NCBI GenBank assembly: GCA_021397835.1
Contig: JAJFZO010000659.1
Location: 930,501 to 994,500, forward strand
Source of the DNA: Moringa oleifera
Lineage: Eukaryota; Streptophyta; Magnoliopsida; Brassicales; Moringaceae
Length of the DNA stretch: 64,000 nucleotides
Direction of reading: 5' to 3'
Shown in pieces: positions 22,400 through 34,255 of this stretch (position 1 is its first letter; the number at the start of each line of letters is the position of its first letter). The notes under the pieces are model-generated. The model saw nothing but the letters and a program-made list of their open reading frames with translations, was not told where the DNA came from and did no database searches. Both the position numbers and the translations under genes were made by a program.

Positions 22400-25300
22400 A
22401 TAGGAAGAAAATGCTTTTAAAGATGAATCATCACCAGGTCACCTTCATTGAACAACTTAAGGTGCCGATATTATTAGTCTATAGTAGTCTTGTAATGAAG
22501 ATTAACCTGCTCTAAATTCTTCCTCATCTCGTTATGAATCTATTGAATATACTCTAGAAACTCCTCAATGTTAGGGTTGACATTAGGGAAAGAAGGTAAA
22601 CGAAGTAATCCATTGTGTACCTTGAAACACTAGCATAGACACCTTCAAAAGGAGCCTCTTTGGTTGAACGATTAGGCATACCATTAAAAGCAAACTCAAT
22701 CTGTGGAAGAGTAGCTTCCCATTATTTTGGTTTGTCTCTACTAACACATCAAATCATATTTTCAAGAGTACAATTAGCCACCTTAGTTTGTCCATGAGTT
22801 TGAGGATGATTTGTGGTACTATACTTTGACAAGGTATCAATTAATTTCTATAAAGTTCTCTAGAAATGATTAAGAAATTTTTATCCCTTATCAGTTACTG
22901 AACAAGGAATACAATGTATGCGGATGATAAGCCATTTAATAAGCATTTGATGTCTTCTTGCAAGGAAAAAAATAAGCCATCTTGGAGAATCATTCGATTA
23001 TAACCAAAATAGAACCAACTCCTTTTTGAGTTCTTAAGAGACTAAGAATGAAACCCAAAGTTAAATCTAGCCAAATCATCTTTAGAACAGGCAATGGAGG
23101 ATAAAATCAAGTATTTTGAGTTTGTCCCTTAGCCCTTTGACATATTAAGTACTGAATAAAACGTTCAATATCTCTCTTTAATTAAGGTCAATAGAATCTT
23201 TTTTTGACCAAATTGATTATTTTATCTCGACCAACATTCCTCATAATCCTCCAGCATGCAACTTTCTAATCAAATATTCATGTAAGGAAGAATGAAAGAT
23301 ACATAATTATGTACCATTAAAGAAGAATCCATTTTGGATAAGAAAATAAGGAACAAATTCCTTATTTTTGCATTGTGCCTATATATTGCCAAAATCCTCA
23401 TCAATAGCATATATATTCTTTAAATAATAAAACCCAACCACCTCAGTACTTATTATGATTAGTGAAGAGGCACATCAACTAAATGCATCAGCTATCTTAT
23501 TTTCTTAGTCAGATTTATGTTTGATAGCAACAGTGAAGTTTTTGCCCCAAAAAAAGTAATCCATCAAGCATGCATCTGATTCATCATCTTTTAAGAATTG
23601 ACGAACTTTAAAAATTAATGATCTGTGAATAACATAAACTCTTGTTGAATCAAATAATGCTCCCAATGCTTTAAAGCCAAACAACAGCATAAAGTTCTAA
23701 CTCATATGTAATCTAATTTTGTAGGATTCATTAATCTTTTCACTGAAAAACTCTATCAGACGTCTTTCTTGGGATGATACGGCTTCGAATCATAAAATTG
23801 ATGCATCATACTCAACTTCAAATACTTTGTCAACATTAAAAAGTGCTAACACTGGTGTATTACATAATTTTTCCTTTATTGTTGTGAAGTTGTCCACTTG
23901 TGCTTTGCCGTATTGAAATTGGCCTTTCTCTAAACAATTAGTAATAGGTGCCATAATTGCACTAAATCCTTGAATAAAAAGCCTATAAAAAGTGGCTAAC
24001 CCATGAAAGCTCGACACTTCATGCACGATTTTAGGAACTGGCCACTCATGAATTGCCTTCACTTTTACTTAATCAACTTAAATACCATTTCTTCCAACTA
24101 TAAAGCCAAGGAATAAAAGATTGTCATTCATAAAGTTGCAAGTTTTAAGATTGATATGCAGCCTATTAGCTTACAAAGCTAATAGAATTTGAGTGAGATA
24201 TGATAAGTGCTCCTCTTCATTCTTACTTAGATAAAAATATCATCAAAATAAACCACCATAACTTTTTTAATAAATGAACAATTAACCTGATTCATTAATT
24301 ACATTAATATACTAATGCATATAATAGCCCAAAAGGCATCACTAGCCACTCTAGAGATTATCTTTAGTTTTGAAAGTTGTTTTCTACTCGTTGCTCGGTC
24401 AAACATGAATTTGGTGATATCTGCTTCGTAAATCAAGTTTGGTGAATATCATAGCACCTTTCAACCTGTCAAACAAATCATTAAGATGTGGGATGAAAAA
24501 GCGATACTTGATCGTTAGTTTATTAATAGCTCGACTATACATACACATTCTTCAACTACCATCTTTTGCGGCGAGCAAAGCAGGGACTACACAAGAACTC
24601 TTACTCTCATGAATCAAGCCTTTATCAAGCAATTTATTAACTTACCAATTTAACTCTTCATACTCGGTTGGGTTCATTTGATAATAGGGAATTGCCTAGC
24701 TTCAAGTTTTAAATCGATATGATGAATATTTTACTTAAGAGGTAGTTCATTAAGTAATTCATTCGGAGATAAATCAATAAAATCAGTAAGTACCTCTTGG
24801 ATCTTGGACCTCAAATATTTACTTTAGATTAGCCTTTCACCACCAATACTACGACAAAGTTTGGCTCTTTAGCTTGCTTAAAAAATTTTAAGCTTGCTAT
24901 ATTAGTGAATAATGGTTTGTTTTTCTTAATAATAGAATTGCTTTCCAAAGGTGTAGATAGTGATAATAAAACGATATTCTTTCCAAACTACTAAAAGATG
25001 AAGGTATTGTCTCGTCTTTTATAAGTGGCATCAACATCGTAGTGCCATGGTCTTTTCAATAAGATTTAACAAGTGTCCATATCCACTATGGCACATACCA
25101 CCTCTTCTTTATAATACTTCATGATAGACAAAAAAACCTTGCAAACTTCTAGCACTTGAACTTTTGGACCTTTCTTAATTCATATAATCTTATATAAAGA
25201 AGGATGCTTCTTAGTTTTTTATTTTAATGCTTTCATCAAAACTTTGGAAACAACATTTTTGCTATTACCACTATTAATAATGATATTGCATACCTTATTA

Positions 25301-25600
25301 TGAATAGTGTATTAGGTTAAGAAGATCTTATGTTGTTAAGAGTTATCATATTTCTTTAGGACAAGCAAGAGACGTTGGACAATATATGTTACTTCTCCCA
25401 CATCTCCTTCCCCAAATTCAGCACTATCATAAATTTCTTCTTCAAGTACTTGTTCTTTATCACTACCATCTTCTTTTACAAAGTTAACAAATCATCTATG
25501 TTGGCATTCATTTGAAAGATGGCCTAATTGGTAGCACCATAAACACTTCTGAAGATTAAGATGTTCATAAGGATCATTATTAATTCATTACTACTGGTTG
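22400..25600 (-). pseudogene. chromovirus gag-pol remnant: zinc knuckle, protease, RT, RNase H, integrase
   Basis: Minus-strand reading gives these domains in order. The gag zinc knuckle CLWCYQLGHLSNEC (about 25505-25547) is an intact CCHC. The protease IIINSGNS (Asn codon at 25273-25275 where an active enzyme has Asp) is followed by a LLKRPW-type segment. In RT there is [19 protein letters not shown], then [13 protein letters not shown], then VVYFDDI (about 24240-24275). The RNase H connection has [12 protein letters not shown] and FEVEYDAS (24062-23790), then VIHRSLIF. Integrase is scattered at about 23150-22450. Stops and frameshifts occur throughout, so no protein can be made. The frame 23790-24062 is the longest surviving piece. 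Family assignment is by motif. Confidence 0.82.
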
Positions 25601-26920
25601 CAACCTTAGATCCTCGACCAAATAGGAGTTAAAATTCTACTTTGATTTTGTACCACATTTTGAGTTGAAAGGATGTTTTTACTTTAACTACTATTATTGC
25701 TTGAAGTTGTTGACTCCTTAAAGCAAAAGAAGCTTCTAATTTTGTCGTTGAAAGTTACTCAAAAGATTTATAGTAGACATATTGAACTGATTTTCTACTT
25801 TTATTGCCAAATTAACTTCATCTGTCATGGTCTAAATCCCTTGGAGAGCAAGTCGGTCTTGAATAACCTATTTCAAGCCTCTAATATAATGAAGGATCAA
25901 TTAATCTTCTATCTCAAGCAAATTCACTCATGCATTTAAACAGTAAAATTTTTTTGTGTACTCATTAACGTACGATTGACTTGTCAAAAATTTTGATATT
26001 TTTAATATAAAAATTGCTCATAATTTAGATGAAGGAATAGCTTTTGTAGTAATTTTTTCATCTTAAGCTAAGTGCAAACACATTGCTTTTCTTGGCATTT
26101 ATGATTATACTCAAAGTTGTTCATACCAAACGGAGGCTTCACTTTTTAACTTATATGCCACGAGCTTGACTTGATTTTCTTATGAAATATTCAAATAATT
26201 AAAAAAATTTAAATAGTACTTACCAAATTGAGAAAATTTTTAATGTTTAATCAACTTTCAAATCTTGAAAAATTCATCTTCATTTTAAATTCTTGAGTGT
26301 ATGGACCCCAATGTTTATCCTTGAAATGAAAATCTTCTTTTTCTTTGGATGAATAATTCAATCTCCATGGCTATCTTTGATAAAAATTCTTCTACTCCTG
26401 ACATTGAAAATTACCATCACGTCACCATATAAGAGCTTCTCGATTTCGTTGTTCATAGACTCGCAATGGAGCATGCTTTTGAAAATCAAGATTCATGTTT
26501 GGTTTTACTTGTAATTAGGGCTTCATTATCAATTTTTGAACCAATTATGGTTGGTATTAATTGTCTAACCTGCTTGTTGTCGACCTCTTAAACCTAGGTC
26601 AGTAAGTGGTTAGTCTGTAAGTTGTAAATCTACATGATTTGCTCCAGTATAATTGCTTGTAACAAAATCAACATGACTTAGGTCTTATTGCCCATCATTT
26701 TCTATGTTGTCTTATTGATTTGATCTTTGTTCTTATAATTACACTTTCTTTCCATACTCATTGCAGTCGTTATCTACATAAGATTGCGAAAGATTTTATT
26801 GATCCTATCAAGTCATTGCATAATTTTATCTAGTCGTCATTCATTATTGATGGTTTATTGCCCACTAAAACTATCATCAACCATTAGAATAACATTAAAA
26901 TCCTTGCTTTAACACCAAGT

Positions 26921-27231
26921 TGATGCAATAAAAGATTTCCTTTAAGAAATAAGCAAAATAAAATTAAATAACAAATTCAAGATCATAATAGGATCTTAAA
27001 CTTCAAAGAATAACTTTCATAATTATATTAAACTGTTTCTAATTATTACAATAAGTTTTTAGATAGTGCAAGGAAATAAACTAAGACTAAAAAAACCTAA
27101 GAAGGATAAGAAATTGAGTTACACTAGGAACGTAAAATCTAAGAAAATAAGAAACTGACTAACACTAAGAAACTAAGTTAAAATAGATAACTAATCAAAA
27201 TAGGACACTAATGTTGGTATGTATTGCATCA
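26921..27231 (-). repeat. chromovirus 5' LTR
   Basis: This is 311 bases, starting TGATGCAATAAAAG and ending TTGCATCA on the plus strand. It pairs with the left LTR. The primer-binding region lies at 26905-26920. Confidence 0.85.
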
Positions 27232-27949
27232 CATCAAAATTCAATTTTTTTAGTAGGAGTTGCAATCTTCTGGTTGAAAGATGCTCAATCCTACTATGCC
27301 AAGTGTGTATTAACACTTTGTTTACATAACTAATGGTAATGTAATTCTCAATAGCTAAAACATATAGCCTCTAAATCCTTTTTACGTTTACCATTCATAT
27401 TTTTGGTGTTAACATCTTGAATAACAAAATAATTAGGAACAAATTGACTATAAGTGTAGATCTAATAATTGAATAGGAATTAGGGCACAAACAAGATGTC
27501 TTTAAGTATTAAAACTAGGGTTAAGCTCAACAATATTAGAATAATGAACTAGAATGCAATTACGATTAGGCAAGATAATTATGACATTCACTAATGGTTT
27601 TAAATCTACAAATGTTGTTGCTATAAAACAAATGTTGTTGCTATAAAGCAAATGTGTCTACTAGCTATTGAATCAACAATTCAATGACATGTTAAAGAAA
27701 AATTTTGATTGCATGAGACAAAAAAAAAAAAAAACAAATACTAGCAGTATGAGTAGTGGTTGTAGTTTCCAATTCAGATATAAGTTGTAATGCTGAATTT
27801 AGATGTTTTGTAAGCATGTTTAAGAGTTGTTAACACGAGTTCCTATTGAAGCCATTTCGTGCAGATATTGGCAGTTGATGTTTCTTGATTGCTTAAGGCA
27901 CTACTACTACATTGCTTTTAGTGTTATGGCCATATGTACCTTTCAACTT

Positions 27950-28420
27950 ATATCCAAGTGGATAACCATGAATTTTGAGCATTTATCAACTGTATGATAA
28001 TGAATCTTATAGTGAGTATAGTATGGTTCATTTTTCTTTATCTTTTAAAATTGCCAGATTGAATGCGTGAACCAAATGATTGTTTCTGTATGTCATCAAT
28101 TTTGGTAACAAAGGCCATCATGTTAGATTAATCAATAATATTAGAAACATTGACACTAATCCTTTTTCGATGCTTTTCTTGAACAACTAATGCAAAAATC
28201 TTATTTATAAGAGGTATAGGATCTATCAGCAATAATTGGCTGCGCACTTGAGAATAAAACTCATGTAATCCTGTAGAAAACAACATTACATATTCTAATT
28301 CAAGGTAGGAAGTGAAATATTTTACTCCATCATAATTGCATTTTTCACAAGTGCATGAAGATTTATAATTGTTCAATTCTTCCCATATAGTTTTCAATTT
28401 GGTGAAATAAGTATTGGTAG
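27950..28420 (-). pseudogene. copia gag remnant
   Basis: The minus-strand frame 28128-28397 reads IWEELNNYKSSCTCEKC, YLELEYVMLFSTGLHEFYS and VRSQLLLIDPIPLINKIF. This is the conserved plant copia Gag pattern ('ELN-YRP-C-CGKC ... D--V--FL-GL----- VR-Q-L---P-P---- F'). Downstream at about 27972-28022 the zinc knuckle reads YTHYKIHYHTVDKC, where the first two Cys are Tyr (TAT for TGT). Stops lie between the two parts. It belongs to the copia element whose 5' LTR is at 28909-29028. Confidence 0.8.
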
Positions 28421-28908
28421 AATCTTACTTTTGTGTTAAGTATACCAAATCATGGCATAGTTGAAAAATGCGTGGAAGATTCTGTTACTAAAAGCGATCT
28501 CAGAGATCTATCAATATCTCATGTGCAATCTCAGCAAATATAAGACTGGCAAAGATTTCTTTGAAACAAAAATGAAGAACATCAAGATGAGTAGCTTTTA
28601 ATTTTTTTAATAGATCCATCGATGAAACCTAGCTTATTCTTTATAAAGATAATAATAATCATGGCTCTACTCCAAGATACGTAGTTGTCTTCATCGATTA
28701 AGACAAGAACGACTCTAGGATCATTAATGTGATGAAGCTTAAGAGATCATCAACTGTCAATTGGCTTTGAATGGAACCTAAATTGTTATATTTGGAGAAA
28801 TTTGGCATCACCATCGCAACAATGAAGAAATAAGAAAATTGTGAGTAATGATTGGAAAAATCAGTAATAATAAATAATAATGGATAGATTAAATATGTTC
28901 TGATACCA

Positions 28909-29028
28909 CATTAAAAAGGATATTGGGCTTAACATACTCTAACAAAACTGACTTATTAGGCAAGGATTGTCCTCACCTTATATATTAGATCATTACAATA
29001 TCATCGATTAATGTGGGACTCTAATACA
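28909..29028 (-). repeat. copia 5' LTR (right copy) with adjacent primer-binding site
   Basis: This pairs with 21191-21310. On the minus strand it starts TGTATTAGAGTCCC and ends just before TGGTATCAGAAC at 28897-28908, one base different from the standard initiator-Met site. Confidence 0.75.
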
Positions 29029-30960
29029 TATAAAGGCAAACCGACAGCAAATAGAAGGAAAGAGAAGGAAAGAGTCATAATTGTAAATGAAGGTAAAAAG
29101 AGAAAAAGAAACCTATGGTTGTTAAAGAATATATAAATATATTCTTAGCAACAATTCTTAAATAAAGAAGATCAATCTCAAACACATCTACGTGTAAACT
29201 CCCTACCATTCATTTGCAACTTAGTCCATGATTATTAAAAAAGAAAGGAATTAAAAATAAATAAATTCGCAAATTCATTGCAATAAGATGCAATGTTTCT
29301 GAATAACAAAACAAGAGGAGAGAAATGAACAAAATTTTCTTCAGTGAACAAGGAATTAGGTTCATCCATGTAATTAGAATAGATAAGATTAGTTACCAGT
29401 ACAGTAAAAAACGAAAAAGAAAGCAAAAATCGAATCTTAGGTGAACTTCAATACTTCTTGTCCCAAAAGCTATTTTACAGAGATCCAATGAAGATGATTT
29501 CTAGATCGTTCAATTTTCCTTTGACTACTCACATTTTCCCATGTAAATGAGAAGAAGGCAAAGATCTTAAGGGAATTATAAGTAAATTAATATAGATATC
29601 AATAAACTTGACTATTTTGCACATAGAGTAAGAGCCCGACAAAAAAGAAAAAAGGTGAAAGAGAGATTTCAAATGGCAAGAACCAATATCACGAAGTTTG
29701 AGTTGATTTTCTTTTCTTCAAGTTTATTATATATGCTCTTACCTTTAATCTCAAAATGTTATATAGCCCTTCTTAAATTAAGATTCACTAAGTTGAATAC
29801 ATGTATTTACAAGATCACCTAATTTTTTATGCAAGTGTCATACATTTAAAATGTGTTTCTTCAAGTTATTATTTTCATAGCTTAAAAGCTCATGACAAGA
29901 TTTTTGTTTACTTCACAATTTTTAGTTATATTCTTAATTTTTTAATTTTTAGTTTATTTAAATATATATTTAATTTTAAATGTGTTTGATTTAATAAACA
30001 TTATTCTTATTATATCCAAATTAATTTTTATTGAATTAGATAATTTAAAATTTAAAAAAATATATGAATTTATTTTAGAAGCATTGGTATAACAATAACC
30101 ATTAAAAACATATGGTAAAAGGATTAATATTTATAATTGTCATTATATATTTATAAATAACAACTACTGAATAAAAGACGTAAAAGCATTAAAAAAATTT
30201 ATAATATATATAATGACAATAGTTAAAATTACTACTAATTAATTATCATTAAAAAATTGTATTTTTGTGCTGAATTTTCAAAAATCTTCTTATATCGGCA
30301 TTATTAATTTATGTTTTTCTTGCAGGGTATCCATACTTATAGCATTCATCCTGGCCAGTACAAATTATTTTCATAAACATATAACTTTCACTAACATTCA
30401 ATAATCAGAAGTTGAATGAAGGAATAATCTTTGGCTTCTTGAGAAGGAAATTAAATTAAAAAGAAGATAACGGAGAAAAGGAGGATCCATCGCAAGGAAA
30501 TTGGAAATTGGGTGGTAAACCTACTGAGTTAATGAAGATTGAGGAAAAGCTGCAGGCTGAGGTGAAGTTATGTGGGAAATACTTTGGGCAATCAAAAAGG
30601 AGTTTGAAGATTTGAACAAGAAGTCTACCAAGGTAGATGGTAAGCTGTAAAGTACTGTATTGTGGACTTACAGAAAGGTAGAGCATTCACTGTGAGTGGT
30701 AATCCAAGAGAAAGAAGAGCTAAATGATTCCCTTTTTTAAAAAAAAAATTCTTTTTTCCTTCAATCAGTAAAGTAGCTAATTAGGAAGGAATTGAGTAGT
30801 AAAGTAGGAAGATAATGGTAAATGCAAGGATCATGCATATCTTATTGAACCAAGCTTTCATTTGTGATTTTCAGGTAGTATGCGGTTGCCTAGCTAGTTA
30901 AGGCTAAAGTCCATCACCCACTAAGAACAACATAAACAGAAGGGTATGAAACTTTAACTG
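29029..30960. other. spacer and upstream region of the GDSL gene
   Basis: No gene was recognised. At about 30080-30260 short AATAACCATTAAAA and AATTATCATTAAAA motifs recur, like the subterminal repeats of the CACTA elements, so a CACTA end fragment is likely. From 30330 to 30730 the sequence is purine-rich and less AT-rich, possibly leader or old coding DNA, but no family fits. The last 200 bases should hold the GDSL promoter, and I see no convincing TATA or paired elements there. Confidence 0.4.
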
Positions 30961-31054
30961 CATGCATGAGAGAAAGAAATCGTCAAAAATTAAGATGCCA
31001 AAGGGGAAAGGGAAGCATGTTTTGAATGTCAGGAAGCTGGAGATTACAATAAGA

Positions 31055-32356
31055 ATGAGAGATGTTCTTATTCTCTTTGCTGAGGTTATTGCGTTAATGA
31101 CTATGACCAGCATCGCCATTGGGCAAATTTCAACTGACAATGAGTTGCATGTCCCTGGTGCACTATACATCTTAGGTGATTCTTCTGTTGATTGTGGAGA
31201 CAACACTCTGTTCTATCCTATTCTTCACCACAATCTCTCTTTGCTTCCTTGTAATGGATCATCTTCAAGTCTTCTTCCCTATTTTCTAGGTATTTTAATT
31301 TCTCTGTCTGCCATTTCTTTGTTTCCAAATGGGTTTGCTGTTTTTACGATGACATATAAGGAGGAGTTCATTATTGATCGATGCAGCCAAAAAGATAGGG
31401 TTGCCGCATACCCCATCATTCTACAGTCAAAATGGATCGCTTGAAGGGCTATTGAGTGGTCTAAATTACGGGTCTGCACAAGCAACGATCATGAACCCTA
31501 GCAGTGCAACCTACCAGTCACTTAACGAGCAACTACGCCAACTGTTTGAGACTCTGCAACTACTGCAGCTGCAGCTGACTGAAGAGAGAGCTCCTCGTTT
31601 CATCAACTCCTCCATATTCTACCTTTCCTTTGGTAAAGACGATTACATCGATCTCTTGCTGCGCAACTCCGTAGGTGCATTGTACAATAACAGCAGCAGC
31701 CTGGCATTCACTCAGATGCTGGTAGACCAGATGGCGCATGCCATGAGAAGCCTTTACGATTGGAACGTGAGGAAGATCATCTGCATGGGGATACTGCCTT
31801 TGGGTTGCACACCTCGTATACTTCTTGAATGGCATACTTCTTCAACAGATGATCATCATCAAGATGCTGGTTATGGAGTCGGCTGCGTTGAAGAAATCAA
31901 TCGGCTGGTTTTGGAATACAACACAATGCTGGAGAAGAGCATTGCCGAGCTTAATCAAGAATTGCAGGACGTCCAAATAGTCTTCTGTGATGTATACCAA
32001 GGGATAATGGACATCATAACCAATCCTACCCACTACGGTAATATTATTGCAGACCTTTCTTCACATACACATTCATTCTCCATTTTCCGTGTAGATGAAG
32101 CTTCAGTTCTGGTGAGTTTACGAATGTAGGTTTCGAAGATACCAAGAATGCTTGCTGTGGGCTGGGTGAATATGGTGCAACGATCGGATGTTTATCTGCG
32201 GACATGGCCTGTGACGAAGCTGATCATGTGTGGTGGGATCTGTACAATCCTACAGAGAAAGTGAACTCCTTGCTAGCTGATTCAGCCTGGGCCGGACAGC
32301 CCTTCTCCACCATTTGCCGGCCTATCACCCTTCACCATCTACTTCCTCAAACTTGA
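31055..32356 (+). CDS. GDSL esterase/lipase-like protein (SGNH fold), catalytic His replaced
   Basis: Three exons are inferred: 31055-31289, 31387-32037 and 32130-32356, with GT-AG introns of 97 and 92 bases, both phase 1. They join to a 370-residue protein, the usual family size. The ATG at 31055 places the hydrophobic VLILFAEVIALM as a signal peptide. An in-frame ATG at 30962 would add 31 basic residues and seems less likely. Block I is YILGDSSVDCGDN (nucleophile Ser in GDS). Block II is LNYGSAQA. Block III is FGKDDYID, with Asp where most members have Asn. The C-terminal block reads VWWDLYNPT, so the usual D-x-x-H has Asn (codon 32246-32248) in place of His. Family members are secreted esterases or acyltransferases of the wall and cutin. 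With the His missing, hydrolase activity is doubtful. Otherwise the gene is intact, and hyccin follows 505 bases downstream on the same strand. Confidence 0.85.
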
Positions 32357-32428
32357 CCTTATCAATCTATACACAATTGCATGGGATGATGTTATAGGAT
32401 CAAATAATAAAATAATTATATCATTTGC

Positions 32429-32590
32429 GGCCTCAAATCAAAAGTTATTAAAAAATATATTTATTTGAGATTTATAGTATAAGTAAAATCATAAGGGCTT
32501 GAAAACATTAATACTAATAAAAATTAAAAATGAAAATCTTACCGAAAAAACAATTTATTTTTTTTAAGGTTTAAGTTTTAATTTGAGGTC
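32429..32590. repeat. small inverted-repeat element (MITE-like) between GDSL and HYC
   Basis: GGCCTCAAATCAAAAGTT at 32429-32446 faces AAGTTTTAATTTGAGGTC at 32573-32590. Read on the other strand, 16 of 18 bases match. The 162-base AT-rich unit lies in the HYC promoter region. No target duplication is obvious. Confidence 0.45.
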
Positions 32591-32861
32591 TTTTTGTTGT
32601 ATTAATTAAAAAGTTATATCAAGTTATTTTCTTTGATAAGATTTTATGTCTTTTGTGATTTATTCATTAACATTTAGATTAATTGTGTTGATGGTCCATG
32701 TCAAAGAAAATCATATGCTTAAATTACATTTATTTGACAATGACATAACATTATATTGTGTCATCCTCAATCGAGTTCTGTTTTGGTAATGGAAACGGTT
32801 ATGCTAATTTTTCTCTTCCTTTAATTCAGATCCCCTCAATTCTCTTTCTCTCTGAACACCA

Positions 32862-33890
32862 ATGGCCGATCAGCTCACCTCCTCTGAATCAACCGATTCC
32901 GCCACCTCCACCCCAACCGCGGCTGCGGTTGCCAATGCTGAACCTTTGACATCCGATTCTGGTGACCGAGCCCAATCGGCCATCCTATCTCTTTCGTCCA
33001 TCCTCACTACTATTCCTCCCTCTCTCTCCCCTGCCTTCCTTCTCCATGACCCAGATGTCTCCTCCCAAATCTCTTCACTTCTTCGCCGCCCCAATTCCGG
33101 CGCCGGAGACAATAATCTCTGCCGCTGGCTCTACGACACCTTTCAGACTACGGATCCCTCGATGCAGCTGGTCGTCCTCCGCTTCCTCCCCATCATTGCC
33201 GGCGTGTACCTCTCCCGGGTCTCCCTTCGTAAGCCCCAGGCTGGGTTCGAGGCCGTCCTGTTAGCTCTTTACGCCCATGAGACCACCTCGCGCGCAGGCC
33301 AGTCCCTGACCGTCAACCTGCCCGATCTTTCGCACCCCAGCGTCTACCACGAATCCAAGTCGCCTGTGAAGAACAACGCCACCGATTTAAACATTGCGGT
33401 GATATCTCCGAGCTTGGAGCCTCATGGGACGGTGAGGTCCACCAAGAGAGCAAGAATCGTGGGTGTCGCCTTAGAGTTGTATTACAGTAAGATATCTGAA
33501 ATGCCTGTGGGATCCAAGCTCGATTTTTGTGAGTTCTGCGAGGTCTGGTCTGGTCAAGATGGAGACATGTATAAGGAAAGCGAAACAGCGGGTGAAAATG
33601 GCGGCAACACAAGGGTAGGAACAGAAGGGCGGATCCCTCTGCCATGGGAGCTTCTGCAACCTGTTTTGAGGATATTAGGGCATTGCCTCTTGGGTCTTAA
33701 GAATGATAAGCATGTGGTCGATGCAGCCATTGCAGCCTGCAGAAGTTTGTACGCGAGGTCTTTGCATGATATAAATCCTAAAGCGATCCTGGCGACGGGC
33801 AGTCTGCTTAGGCTGGGGAACATGGCTTCCGATCCAAAGAATCATATTGATTACACTGAGATACCAAATGCTATCATGATCTCCATCTGA
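32862..33890 (+). CDS. HYC: hyccin-domain protein, subunit of the PI4-kinase alpha complex
   Basis: An intronless frame of 342 residues encodes a hyccin (FAM126-type) protein. After a low-complexity Ser/Thr/Ala N-terminus (1-30) come the conserved SAILSLSSILTTIPPSLSPA and LLHDPDVSSQISSLL. The core is LCRWLYDTFQTTDP and LQLVVLRFLPIIAGVYLSRV (about 85-120), then LPWELLQPVLRILGHCLLG and HDINPKAILATGSLLRL (about 260-325). In animals FAM126A joins TTC7 and EFR3 to hold PI4-kinase III alpha at the plasma membrane. In Arabidopsis HYC1 and HYC2 do the same with NPG and EFOP proteins around PI4K-alpha-1, supplying PI4P. The frame is far less AT-rich than its surroundings, with many CpG in the first 500 bases, and is undamaged. 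A polybasic patch (STKRARIV, about 194-201) is notable. Expression cannot be judged from the sequence. Confidence 0.92.
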   Translation: MADQLTSSESTDSATSTPTAAAVANAEPLTSDSGDRAQSAILSLSSILTTIPPSLSPAFLLHDPDVSSQISSLLRRPNSGAGDNNLCRWLYDTFQTTDPSMQLVVLRFLPIIAGVYLSRVSLRKPQAGFEAVLLALYAHETTSRAGQSLTVNLPDLSHPSVYHESKSPVKNNATDLNIAVISPSLEPHGTVRSTKRARIVGVALELYYSKISEMPVGSKLDFCEFCEVWSGQDGDMYKESETAGENGGNTRVGTEGRIPLPWELLQPVLRILGHCLLGLKNDKHVVDAAIAACRSLYARSLHDINPKAILATGSLLRLGNMASDPKNHIDYTEIPNAIMISI

Positions 33891-34076
33891 TCCCAAGTAC
33901 TCTCTTGTTTCACATCACTGTGCTTTGTTTTTGATCTTACAACTTTATGTGGGAAAAGTTTTCATTGTTGAAATCATGCCAAATTCAGTTTTAGCTGAAA
34001 CTTTTAGAATTGTAAACAATTTTCATGAATCTGTATAATTACTCAGCTGAAGAAAGTTTGCAAGGATTATTTAATT
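33891..34076 (+). other. 3' flank of HYC
   Basis: This is probable 3' UTR with T-rich runs (CTTTGTTTTTGATC near 33922). No canonical AATAAA was seen. It runs into the tandem repeats that follow. Confidence 0.4.
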
Positions 34077-34255
34077 TCTTAATGTTCAATGTGTATATGG
34101 TTGTCTTAATGTCCAATGTCTATATAGGTATATTAATTTTCAATGTGCATATGGGTTTTTTTAATTTTTTTAATTTTCAATGTGCATGTGGGTACATGAG
34201 TATGGTAATGTTCAAATATATATGTACGGGTATCTTAGTCTTCTATGGATATATT
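34077..34255 (+). repeat. degenerate tandem repeat, TTAATGTTCAATGTGTATATGG type
   Basis: Five or six units of about 30-37 bases repeat TTAATKTTCAATGT-SNATATGG with drift. The repeats create the open frame 34025-34261, whose recurring FNVYM/NVYIG/FNVHMG translation is a by-product of the repeat and not a gene. Confidence 0.75.

Larger units (their letters stand above)
21867..27231 (-). mobile_element. Ty3-gypsy chromovirus (Reina-like), nested in the copia element
   Basis: LTRs lie at 21867-22188 and 26921-27231, both TG...CA, flanked by the perfect 5-base target duplication CATCA (21862-21866 and 27232-27236). Oriented on the minus strand, the sequence just inside the 5' LTR is TTGGTGTTAAAGC, a diverged initiator-Met primer-binding site (TGGTATCAGAGC type). 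AGTGAAGGGGAT before the 3' LTR is the polypurine tract. The 5365-base length, 310-320-base LTRs and gag-protease-RT-RNase H-integrase order fit Reina-type chromoviruses. The LTRs differ at about a dozen of their first 45 aligned bases, so the insertion is old. All frames are broken. Confidence 0.88.
21191..29028 (-). mobile_element. copia-type LTR retrotransposon with short LTRs, split by a nested chromovirus
   Basis: Short direct repeats of about 120 bases lie at 21191-21310 and 28909-29028. They share AACATACTCTA, CTTATATATTAGAT and AATGTGGGACT. On the minus strand the right copy begins TGTATTAGAGTCCCACATTA, a style common for short-LTR plant copia families. Just inside it, minus-strand TGGTATCAGAAC (28897-28908) is one base from the initiator-Met tRNA primer-binding site. 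Gag is recognised at 27950-28420 and an integrase piece at 21500-21861, both minus. Reverse transcriptase and RNase H are absent between integrase and the 3' LTR. The interior is interrupted at 21866/27232 by another element. No clean outer target duplication was found. Confidence 0.75.

Noticed and set aside
30962..31054. Upstream in-frame ATG of the GDSL gene
   Set aside because: It would put 31 mostly basic residues before the signal peptide and give 401 residues. The ATG at 31055 gives a normal signal peptide and family length. It cannot be fully excluded without transcripts.
33313..33896. Several minus-strand frames over HYC
   Set aside because: These are shadows of the less AT-rich HYC coding sequence. 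HYC is clearly the real gene.
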